DNA of 64,000 nucleotides from NCBI RefSeq assembly GCF_036669915.1, contig NC_089320.1:20597982-20661981 (forward strand), written 5' to 3'. A model generated the notes under the pieces. It made no database searches. It saw only the letters and a list, made by a program, of their open reading frames with translations, and had not been told where the DNA came from. This stretch comes from Pocillopora verrucosa (lineage: Eukaryota; Cnidaria; Anthozoa; Scleractinia; Pocilloporidae). A program made the translations under genes and the position numbers. Numbering within the stretch: position 1 is the stretch's first letter; each line of letters begins with the position of its first letter. Below are positions 24,923 to 34,759 of this stretch, piece by piece.

Positions 24923-25099
24923 TGTGATGTTTTGAATGGATTTCAAAACAAGATGCAAACGATTAACAACGATTTAATAAACAGTTGTAAGAAGACGTGT
25001 TACAGCATCGGTGGACGCCATGATCGTTCTGCTACATATATCCCATAGTTCCTAGCGAACATCAGGTATCGATAACTTCCGGTTTACATGAACATTACA
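24923..25099 (-). repeat. 5' LTR of the Ty3/gypsy element
   Basis: Begins TGTAATGTTCATGTAAACC on the minus strand and ends ATCACA. It is flanked by the target duplication (25100-25104) on the outside and the primer-binding site on the inside, which defines it as the 5' LTR. Confidence 0.9.
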
Positions 25100-25104
25100 A
25101 TAGT

Positions 25105-27025
25105 CGATGAAATTTACATACAACTCCCTGTTCCACTCAGTACATTGCTCAAGTATGTTCCGTGGTGTGAAAATATTCTCTGTACATCCACCCCCTTTGC
25201 GAAATCCAGATTGCTCGTTCCGCAAGAGGTCATCAACAGCTTGGGTGATGCGCTGTAAAATGACCTTGCAAAAGATTTTACTCGGCACAGACAAAAGGGT
25301 AATTCCTCGCCAGTAGTTACAATCACTTAGAGACCCTTTCTTTGGTATCTTGATTATCACTCCTCTGCTCTAATCTGTCGGAATTTCTTCCTGCTCCCAG
25401 ATCTTTGTAAATAAGGGGGTCAGCATGGTTGCAGCAAGCTCAGGGTCTGCTTTAAACATCTCGGCATTTAGATTATTATGACCAGGAACTTTTCCATTCT
25501 TCAGGGAATTAATGGCTTAGATGATTTCCCTCCTAGTTGGAACGTCTGTGCTGATGTCAAGGTCGGTTACGGCTTCCTGGATGTTTGGCACTACTGTTGG
25601 TGGTGGTCTGTTTAAAAGCTCTCTAAAGTGCTCCGTCCAGCGCCGTTGCTGCTCTCCCTCTGATGTTAATAAGATACCATTCTTGTCCTTTACAAGCACT
25701 TTGGTTATATGGCATTTACCTGTTATGATCTTGGTGATCTTATATACTGTTCCTCGCTCATTGCGTGCAGCTTCCTCCTCCGCCTAGGATGCAAGGTTCT
25801 CTATGTACTTCCGTTTATCTGCTCTTGTTCGGTGTTTCACCTCTTTGTTCGCTGCCCGATTCATCTCTTGATGTATTTCTTTAAGCCGTTGGGATTTCGA
25901 GTCCATAACTTTCTTCTTTAATCTCCGTCTACTTTCAATTGCTTTCCAGGTATCAGATGACATCCATTCCTTTGGCCTCCGCTGCCTGCAGCCTAGACAT
26001 GTCTTGCTGCTATCATTGTAAGCAGTAACAATTTTCTCCCAGTTCTTGTTCACCCCTTCATCGTTAATATCCTCCCTTCCGTCTAGTTCCACAAGAGCCT
26101 CGAATCTGTTGCGCACCTCCAGGATAAAAGATTTTCGCACATTTGGTTGTTTCAGTTAGCTCACATCGAAACGGCTGCGCCCCTTGGTAAGACGGCCTGC
26201 ACTCTTTTAATTTAAAGGCAGGCTGTTACAAGATGATGGTCACTTCCAATGTCAGCTCCTCTCCTCACCTCGACATCCCGAAGGGATCTCCGCCATTTTC
26301 CATTGATCAACAGATGGTCAATTTTATTTCTATCCCTGCCATTCGGGGAACACCATGTGATTTTATGGATCTCTCGGTGTGGAAAAAGGGTGCCCCCTAT
26401 CACCAGATTATTAGTTGTGCAAAACTCAACAAGCCTTTCTCCATTTTCATTGATGATGCCACTCCAGTGTCTTCCCATCACTCTGTCAATGCCTGAGTTA
26501 TCGGCACCAACTTTGGCATTTAGATCCCCCATGATGATGATAAGATCTTCCATTGGGACCTGCTCAATCTCTGCCTGAAGCCTGAGATAGAAATTGTCTT
26601 TCAGATCATCTTCACTATCACTGGTCGGAGCGTAACATTTGAATCAGGGTCAGGTTATTTTGCTTTCCTTTCAGTCTGGCCTTTATGAGGCGACTATTAA
26701 TAGGTTTCCATTCCAACAGCGATCTATCTGCTCCTTTCTTCAGAATAATTGCCACGCCTTCACGATGTAACTCATCATCCCGCCCAGAATACAATACCGT
26801 CTCGCCTGACACCGCCTTTAATCTCCCTGTCCCTATCCATCTGCTTTCACTTACGCCCAATACATGCAGGTTATACCGTCTCATTTCTGTTGTAACCTGT
26901 GCAAGCTTTCCAGTTTCGTACATGGTACGTACATTCCAAAATCCAATCCTGGTCCTGGTTTTTGCACTCATCGCTTCTAACTTCATGCCAGTAGTTTCCC
27001 TCTTGCTTTCACCACTGGTAGTCAT
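25105..27025 (-). pseudogene. LINE endonuclease and reverse transcriptase (5' part)
   Basis: Frames in order: 27025-26618, 26553-26212, 26140-25784, 25699-25517 and 25360 down to the gypsy insertion. The apurinic endonuclease shows GFWNVRT, GVSESRW with the catalytic Glu, MGDLNAKVG and GSDHHLV. The RT start has WRGITLLSVPSKIF, NEQSGFRKG and NFIDY, the first half of motif A. The gypsy element lies directly after NFIDY. Several stops and shifts separate the pieces. This kind of endonuclease is often mislabelled 'craniofacial development protein 2' in databases. Confidence 0.85.
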
Positions 27026-27302
27026 ACAGTTCGAAGACCTTGGAAGGTCTGCGTGCAGGATATTGGTTGTCTTCGTTGCTTTTTCTGTAACAAATTCTTT
27101 TTACAGGATAAGGTTGTTAGCCTTAAGCCTAACCCCCATGCCTGGAGGGCCGTGGGACTGTCTTTGGTCCGGACCCTACTCCTTGACCTTTCCGGCTTGG
27201 GAGGCCCTACCAGGGGTGTAAACACCCCCGCCGGCATAGCTCTTAAAGTCGCTAGGACGCACAAGCCACTCAGCCACGACAATGCAACAGTCCCAGTGAG
27301 TG

Positions 27303-28215
27303 GCTCTGCCTGAGCTGAGCAGAAAAAGATAGTGATTCGACGTCTGTGAGGATTCAAACCTCACCCTATTCAAATTCCCTACCAAATGCTTTAACAAATG
27401 AGCAGGGGAGATAGTGGATCGACTGCTATGAGGATTCAAACCTCACTCTATTCAACTTTGCTATGCCTGAGCTGAGCAGACAAAGATAGAGGATCGACTT
27501 CTGTGTGGATTCAAACCTCATTCTATTCAATTTGTTCAGCCTAAACTGAGCACAGTAAGATTATCGACTTCTGTGAGGATTCAAACCTTACTCTATTCAA
27601 CTTTGCTCTGCCTGAGCTGAGCAGAAAAAGATAGTGAATCGAAGTCTGTCAGGATTCAAACCTCACCCTATTCTATTAGCTATTAAATGCTTTAACAAAT
27701 GAGCAGGAGAGATAGTGAATCGACTGCTATGAGGATTCAAACCTCATTCTAATCAATTTTTTCTGCCTGAGCTGAGTAGAATAAGATAGGTGATCGACTT
27801 CTGTGAGGATTCAAACCTCACTCTATTTAACTTTGCTCTGACTGAGCTGAGCAGAAAAAGAAAGTAGTTCGACACCTGTGAGAATTCATACCTCAATCTA
27901 ATAAATTTCGCTCTCAAATGCACTACCAGAGCTGAACAAAAAAAGATAGTGGGTCGACTCGCGTCAGGATTTAAACCTCACTCTATTCAAATTTGCTGTC
28001 AAATGCTCTACCTGAGCTAAGCAGAAAAGGATAATATAGTTTGACCCTTGAATTTTGATATCATATACTTTTCCACGTGAACAGGAAAAAAATGGGGGTC
28101 GACGTTTGTGAGGATTTGAGCCTCACCTTATTAGTTTTGCTACAAAGTGCTCAACCAGTGCTAAGCAGAAAAAGATAGTGGCACGACTGTTTTGAGGATT
28201 CAAGCCTCATTTTAT
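27303..28215 (-). repeat. tRNA-like minisatellite array, right part (about 11 units)
   Basis: The same unit as at 17520-19309, resuming after the LINE with the repeated GCTCTGCCTGA. Units such as 27361-27430 and 27660-27730 keep 'aatgctttaacaaatgagcag', the reverse of a tRNA D-arm. Toward 28000-28215 the units decay and spread out. Confidence 0.85.
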
Positions 28216-28225
28216 CTTATTTTCT

Positions 28226-28436
28226 CTCTAATTCTCGTTAAATTGTTCTTATTATTCCCTACTAAATATAGTGTTCTGTTTGCTTCTTGAGTCGGTTATC
28301 TTCAGTTCATAGAGAGGCAGTTACTGTTTTACTGGAATAAAACACCGTGTCATTGCAAGATGGTAGTCAAGGCATGGACTAAGTGGGTCAAGAACAGAGC
28401 TTTATATGCAAAGAGAGCTGCTTATCCGTCCAGGTA
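28226..28436. repeat. Segment Y, copy 1
   Basis: Follows the amplified array. It shares ordered words with 29364-29557: 'gttcttattattccctac' against 'gttattgttcttctttcac', 'cagttactgttttactgg' against 'cagttatcgttttatagg', and a shared end CAGGTAAGAGTT that looks like a splice donor. A short frame begins at the ATG at 28361 (MVVKAWTKWVKNRALYAKRA) and runs to that donor, but copy 2 does not preserve it, so coding is doubtful. Confidence 0.6.
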
Positions 28437-28929
28437 AGAGTTAAACGAGATCTTCCTGCTTTTTATGTTCGTACAAGCTACTGTAAGCTATTTAAAAATT
28501 ATCTGGAATCGTGTTGAAGATATCGATTATGACAAAATTTTAATTAGTTTAATTGATTTTAAATATGACTAAATTGTGACAAGTTTTATGATCGACTTGA
28601 GAAAATATAAAAGATCAAAGATGAGAGGCAAACCATCTAAAGTCCAACATTGTTGGGGTTCAAATAGGGGCTGAGATGTCATTAAGTGCCTTAAGCTCTA
28701 GGAAACGAAAGTCAGACTTCATTTCATATGTATGGAAGTCTAAAAGCACAAATCATTGATTTTAAGTACTGTTCCATTTCAGTTGGAAAATGCCATTATA
28801 CCCTGAGAGGACATGTAAGGTCGCAGGAAGGAAAAGGTACGATATCTCTATCATGCTAGGGGGACGTTAAAAGTTTTTGATAAAACGGCATACTTTATTA
28901 GGAATCTGGGAACGCTGGAAAATCTCTGC
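28437..28929. other. Unique sequence between the two X-unit-Y copies
   Basis: No gene or repeat recognised in about 490 bases of AT-rich DNA. Confidence 0.4.
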
Positions 28930-29277
28930 ATCCTCTTGAAGATTCGAACCTCAAGAGGTCAGTCCAAAGAGAGCGATCCTAGCTAAATGGAGAGTTCCGC
29001 GCGCTCCACTCAGTGCTTGTAACCTTTTGCGTCGTATAGGAAAGGTGGAGAAGCGATGCCCCATACTTCGCTCTCACCCTTAAATACCTCGGCGTAATAG
29101 TAATCATATTTTTTGTTTTTTAGTAAACGATAATAGCTGATAAAAGTTATTAAGCCCGGAGGGTGCTACACTCATTTCGGTTGTCAATTGTAACCACCAT
29201 AGAACTATGTCTGTAGTCAAGCAAGGACTATATCGTCGCTCTTTTTCCGGCTCTCTTGACATAAAAAGTCAATAGAC
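28930..29277. repeat. Segment X, copy 2 (without the microsatellite expansion)
   Basis: Parallels 16546-17312: 'attcgaacctcaag', 'gtccaaagagagcgatcct', 'ccatacttcgctctcaccc', 'acctcggcgta', then a short T-rich run instead of (TTTTGC)n, then 'cccggagggtgct' and 'atttcggttgtc'. It is about 80% similar by eye. Confidence 0.8.
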
Positions 29278-29283
29278 TATAAA

Positions 29284-29352
29284 CTAACGACTTTCTCGAG
29301 GATTCAAGACTAATATCTGCCGATTTTGGTGTCAGATGCTCAATCAGCAGAC
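29284..29352 (-). repeat. Single unamplified tRNA-like unit between X2 and Y2
   Basis: On the minus strand CTGCTGATTGAGCATCTGACA is followed by TCTTGAATCCTCGAG, the same A-box/B-box arrangement as the array units, but present only once. It occupies the same place relative to X and Y as the large array does in copy 1. Confidence 0.65.
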
Positions 29353-29363
29353 CCACAAAGAAC

Positions 29364-29557
29364 TCTTGGAGTTATTGTTCTTCTTTCACACTACCCTTTG
29401 TGGAATTTTTGCTTTTGTAGTTTGTTATGAAAAGGTTATATAGATGCAGTTATCGTTTTATAGGAAACAAACGCTAGGTCTGCGGAGGTCAGCGATCTAA
29501 TGGACCAATAAGCGGGGCTCTACAAGGAAAGGAAGATGGCTTCCTAACTGTTCAGGT
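29364..29557. repeat. Segment Y, copy 2
   Basis: Counterpart of 28226-28436. It ends with the same CAGGTAAGAGTT. No conserved open frame is shared with copy 1. Confidence 0.55.
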
Positions 29558-30039
29558 AAGAGTTGAGGAGTTGAATCCGGAATAATGAAAATGCGTGAAG
29601 TATGTAAGCTATCCAAGTAAGATTTTCTCTGAAGCTGCAATTAGAGCAACTCTTAATTATAAACAAATCTTGAGGGTTTTGAATTTTAGAGGACCGCTAA
29701 AAAAATCGACGGAAAAATCCAAGTCATCAAACAGCCACGGAAGAACACAGAAATGGAAAAAACGAATAAAAACCGTTTGAGCTTTGATTATACGCAAAAT
29801 AAAACCATTGAATGGAATTATTATACGTTCATCAAAAGAAGCTTTTCTTTAACTGTCACTGTGTTGCATGTACAAGAGATTTCTGTACAACTTTCGTGAT
29901 AGCATATTTCCCCACTCTCTATATTTCCTGTTTTTGTTTTCATGAACTTTTCTTTTTCAGCTTTGAGGAACCTGTCTTGATCAGTAGTTTTTTCCCTTAG
30001 CGGGCAAGTCGGAACCGATGAAGCAAATCGTGCCATATC

Positions 30040-30840
30040 GAATCCAATTTTAAAAGTTGTGGTGTTCGCACATCGTGTGCTTAGCAAGAAGGAGGCACTC
30101 TAAGAGTTGTGCTGTCAATCGTGTGGTTGTAAACAAAAAACCATCAATTCATCATGTGTTTATCAACAATGAAGCAGTTCAAAAGTTGTGGTGTCTGTAT
30201 CATGTATTTGTCAAAAAAAAACAGTATGCATCATTTTTGTCACCAAGGAAGCAATTTCAAAGTTTTGGTGTTTATGCATCATCTGTTTGTCAACAAGGAA
30301 GCAGTTTAAAACTTGTGGTGTCTGCATAATGTATTTGTCAACAAGAGGGCACTTTACAAGTTGTGGTGCCTGCATGACGTGTTTGTCAACAAGAGGACAG
30401 TTTACAAGTTGTGCAGTTTAAAAGATGTGGTGTCAATGCATCATGTGTTTGTCAACAAGGAAGCAGTTTACAAGTTTTGATGTTTATGCATTATCCATTT
30501 GTCACCAAGGAAGCAGTTTAAAAGTTGTGGTGTCTACATCATGTGTTTTTCAGTAAGGAAGCAGTATAAAAGTTGTGGTGTCTGCATAATGTGTTTGTCA
30601 ACAAGGAAACTTGAGAGGTTGTGGTGTTAATGCATCATGTGTTTGTGAACAAGGAAGTAGTTTTCAAAGTTGTGGTGTCAATGCATCATGTGTTTATCAA
30701 CGTGGAAGCAGTTTAAAAGTTGTGGTGTCTATGCATCTTGTGTTTATCTTCAAGAAAGCAAGGTCAACCGTTGAGGCGTCTATGCATGATGTGCAGTGTG
30801 TTTTTAAATGTATCATGATCAAGTGTTTATCAAAAAGTTA
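30040..30840 (+). repeat. Minisatellite with a ~50-bp unit (about 14 copies)
   Basis: The unit reads approximately AGTTGTGGTGTC, then 'atgcatcatgtgtttgtcaa', then 'caaggaagcagtttaaa', and recurs with substitutions and small gaps. Some frames remain open across it (for example 30057-30329 and 30611-30841) and give Cys-containing repeats. There is no start context or splice support, so it is treated as non-coding. Confidence 0.9.
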
Positions 30841-31129
30841 AATGATATTTGATAAAATATTTAAGTATCCTCGACAAAATAAAGATGAATTAATCAATAA
30901 ATGTTCAAATAAAAATATGAACAACTAAAATGAATAAAAACCACACAAGCAAAACATATATACTCAGCCCTTACCCATCCCTTAAAGACATCCTTGTTTG
31001 TGCCTTTTATAAATTGACTCTTATCGACCTTACATTTGTTTTTATTCATATTCCTTAAATCCTTGGATGTTTAAGGGGGCAACGGAAATAATTATAACTG
31101 GTTTTGTTTTCGACTACAAATGTGTACTG

Positions 31130-31470
31130 TCACAGTAATTCCGGATTCTAGTTCCAGACTTCGGATTTCAGAAATTTCGATTTCGGAGTTCGAAGTTCTT
31201 TTTCGCTTTTCGACAGTTTTTCTATTTTCGACTTACGACTTCACGTTTTCCGACTTCGGACTGTCGACCTTTATTTTCTACTTTCGGCCTCTAAGTTTCC
31301 TGTATACTTCTTCCTACTCCACGACATCTGACTGCTACGTTTCGAAACCCGATTTCCGTCCTCCAACTTCAACATCATCAATGCTCGATCCTTTTCTTCC
31401 GTTTTCGACTCTAAAATTCCATTTTCAACTCTCTATTCGAAGATCTTCCTTCTTAAATCGGGAGGATAGA
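31130..31470 (+). repeat. TTCGACTT-rich low-complexity tract
   Basis: Degenerate repetition of short words such as 'acttcgga', 'ttttcgac' and 'gacttcac'. The 118-residue frame across it is Ser/Phe/Thr-rich because of composition only. Confidence 0.65.
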
Positions 31471-31479
31471 ATTTGAGAG

Positions 31480-34400
31480 GGGATACTTTTTATCGCTTCT
31501 CACATGTGGCATCAAAATATGGTTCCTAGTAAAAGAGAGGTACAGCAGTGTATAAAATAATAGGGAAAGTACCTTCCAAGATTGCAAAGTTTATTAAGAG
31601 ATCGAAAAAAATAAACAATGTATGATATACTAAGATAAATCGAGAGCAGCAGAAAGAAAAGTGAAATTTTTTCATAAACTGATAGACGATTTTCATGATT
31701 GTTTAATTTGGTGTTGTATCGGGTTTAAAAAGTTATGATTTACTAATAAACTTGGGTACTTGTCCGATTTAAGAAACTTCTAAAGAAGCGATTTTAAATT
31801 TCCTAGAAATTGCAATTGTTAAGGAAACCATAAAGTGCAACTTAAGGAACTTAAAGGTGGTGGTTTTAAAGCAAAATAAGGGTGACCGTTGATGACCGTT
31901 GATCCAGTTGAAAACATAGGAAATAAATCAATATGTGTGCTCTTGAATTGGGTGCTGAATTGTGTAACCGTCAGCTCAAACTGTCCTTTAAGGTCAACAC
32001 ATTCGGTGACGGTATCAGCAACATCTCTAATCGGCTTGTCCGTGTTTTTAGGATTTCTTGACAAACCATTACCTAAAGCTGGTGCCTACTACCATGGATT
32101 GAGTTGCTTTGGGAAAATAAAATTTGTTATACTCAAAGATTTTTGCAATTTTTAGAATATACCGCGAAAGAAAACTAGCGCATTTTACTTCGATTCTTAA
32201 TCTTTCTTTGTCTTTCTGCGGTGAGCTCTGTGTACATGGAGACACGAAATGTGCTCATACACTACATACCACAATAAAGTTGTCATTGACCACTGGGATA
32301 TACATGATAAGCTAACTATAAGGTTCAATCCCGTTCGCTGGTCTTAAAATGGTTTGATTTCATAACCAAATAATAGTCAAACACTTTCCAGTCGCGCATA
32401 ACTTAATAAGAAAGTTATAACCTTTAACAATAGAGTCGGAAAGGGGAGAGTTGAGAGCTGGAGTGAGTTTAATAACACGCTCCAGGGAGGGGGAGTGTCT
32501 CTTTGAGAGAAGTTACTTTCTTGAGTTGATTGAAATTGTTGTATTTTGCTTGATTATTGTCAGAGTTGACGGAGAAGAGAACCTTTAGCATACATTTCAG
32601 TACCATTTTCAGGTTAAACGCTTTTGTTACATAGAATTATGTTGAAAACTCATGGTCTTGTACTTCATCCGCAAAGTTCACGTCTTCTTGCAGTTCTCCG
32701 AAAAAGAGTATGCGCTACTCATCAATTTTTTCTCATACCAAAGGAACCATACTTCTTTTCATCAAAATCCTGGCCAGGCCGAACATTTTAACGCAGTCAC
32801 TGTGATTTTTAATTTTTTTTTTTAAATTATTTAAACCAACTCCACGCAACAAAAAGGTTTTGCTATCGAAGATCAACATTAGCGGTCATAAGGGAAGATT
32901 CGTCCATGTCAAGTTGACACTCCTACAATTATTGACGTCGAAGTCTTCTTAAAATTCCGTTTTCAACGCTCGTCGAAGTCTTCGACGTACATGCTATAAC
33001 ACTACTCCTAGTTGACGGTGGATGAAATCTGTCAACAGAAGAAGTTATTTGATTTTTTGGGTATGACTTTCCAGAGAATTACATGTTTCACGATGGCTGG
33101 TTGCTTCCTTTTAAAATTCATTTATTAGTAATACCAATTATGAGCTGATAAAGGGATGACGAAAAAGCAAAACGGAAACGGGGCTTTGACAATTTCACAC
33201 GTTGTTTACTGATTTGCACGACTCCGTGTTAGCGTCTGAGCCGCGCTAAGCTAATAAAATAATTTATCGTAGAAAACTTAAGAGAAATACATCTCACACT
33301 CACAAAAAATGCAATTATCGTCACAGTTTTATATATGAGGTTCTAAACTTTTTTAGATCAGCGTTTGCCGTTCGCTCTAAAAAAGGAGAATGGACTCGTG
33401 GACTGCCGGTTGCTCAGTTCCAGTCCTCTTTCGGTCGAGAGTCGATCATTGCCTTTCATTGAGAAGTTGAACTTCACTTCAAGTGTCAGTTACAGAGTGG
33501 CTGCACTTTATAACAGGAGGAAATAGTACTCAACTAATAAATAAGCATTCTGATTCAAGCCAGAATCAAACTGCGACTTTATTATGTGTTTGTAAATATA
33601 TTAAGTAATCCACATTTGTCTACAAAAAAATAATAACATATCTATTTCTCCTGTTCGACAAAATAGTTTATTGGTAAAATTATTGGCTTTGTTAAAAAAA
33701 AAAAAAAATGGAATACTTCTGCCTATACACTATATCTGCGCGAAACGTTTGTCTGAAGTGTCTAGATGTCTATATGATTATTCACGAAAAAGCTTTGAAG
33801 ACCTGTGATTCACTTTAAATAAGGATGGGTAATGACTTATGAGCAGTTTTCAAGAAAAATCAAAAGAAGAACCCACAAAACCGTGTACATAGAGTAAATT
33901 TCCAGAATCAAACGCATGTTCTCTACCCCTAACATTGCGAAGGTCAAGTAACACCTCAAGACTAGCGAATATTTTTCAGATCAAACAAATACTTGGTTTT
34001 TTAAGTCGTTAAAAACCGCTTCAACCAAATGTCTTGCAATAAATAGTATGAATCAAGGAAAAGTGGACAAATGTTAATGCATTAAGAAAAACTACGTTGA
34101 CGAAACGTTTTCGTAAATGCCATGAAATGAGGTAGGAAAGGAAGTTTGGAATGAAAGCCCAGGTTTCCAAGGTGTGGAAAAAAACAAAGAAAGAAAAAAA
34201 CGAACTTATCGAATACACTGTTCGGATGATCATCGAACATCATTGGAGGCGGGGTGTTACTCAAAATTAAAGTTCGATTTGCGCCGTCCTCCACCACGAA
34301 GATCCAAGATCCTGGGAGAGAGATTTCCGTTTCCTCTCAAAGATGATGATCCAAGATTACCGGTATCTAAACAACAAAACAAAAATTTAAACAAACAAAA

Positions 34401-34740
34401 AAGGGAATGCTCTTACCTATCCTATACCCATCTCAGTTAGAGACGCTTAGGATATATGCCAGTGTTCCCTAGAAAGCTATCTAACACATGGTGCATTCTA
34501 TGATGGTGTTGAGCACGGATGGAAGGTGTAGCTATTATGGGGAGAGGCACTATGTTAGAAGGGCACCCCCCTCCCGACCCACAAAATCTGCTACGGAAAT
34601 TAACGATGAAAAATTTAAGTAAAGTGTGCCTTGTATATCCCCCCCCAAAGAAACCAGTAAGACCCTAGTGCAAGACCCCCTTGCCTAAATCCCCCTATAA
34701 CCCCTCTCTCAGTCCTTTTTCATCCTTCTAGTTCGCTTTT
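31480..34740. other. Long stretch without a recognised gene
   Basis: Read on both strands. Frames at 31819-32064 (-) and 31889-32155 (+) overlap on opposite strands and match no family I know. No exon chain or repeat was found apart from short A/T runs. Confidence 0.5.
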
Positions 34741-34759
34741 ATTTGTACATCGCTACAGC

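Larger units (their letters stand above)
20392..25099 (-). mobile_element. Ty3/gypsy LTR retrotransposon, complete in length, frames broken
   Basis: A 4,708-bp element read leftward: 5' LTR 24923-25099, primer-binding site 24903-24920, gag 24365-24823, protease-RT-RNase H 22048 to about 24440, integrase 20774-21917, polypurine tract 20570-20583, 3' LTR 20392-20569. It is flanked by the 5-bp duplication ATAGT. The two LTRs differ by two substitutions over the first ~165 bases plus a short divergent terminus, which suggests a fairly recent insertion. Nevertheless the gag-pol frame is interrupted at least three times: the gag end, near 22048 and near 21700. It sits inside the LINE coding region, so it arrived after the LINE. 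Confidence 0.93.
19310..27302 (-). mobile_element. APE-type LINE (RTE-like), near full length but broken and interrupted
   Basis: Read leftward. Without the nested gypsy element and its duplicated target it is about 3.28 kb, the size expected for an RTE-class LINE. The 3' end carries short TAAG repeats (TTACTTACTTACTAC at 19311-19325 on the plus strand), as in RTE/CR1-like tails. An 11-bp target duplication flanks it. The coding region holds an apurinic endonuclease, then a reverse transcriptase, then a C-terminal region, in several frames with stops (for example between 25784 and 25699, and within 19544-19554). It is therefore a dead copy. Assignment to RTE rather than another APE clade is inference from length, single-ORF layout and tail. 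Confidence 0.85.

Noticed and set aside
31819..32155. Opposite-strand frames of 81 and 88 residues
   Set aside because: Overlapping, without recognisable domains or exon structure.
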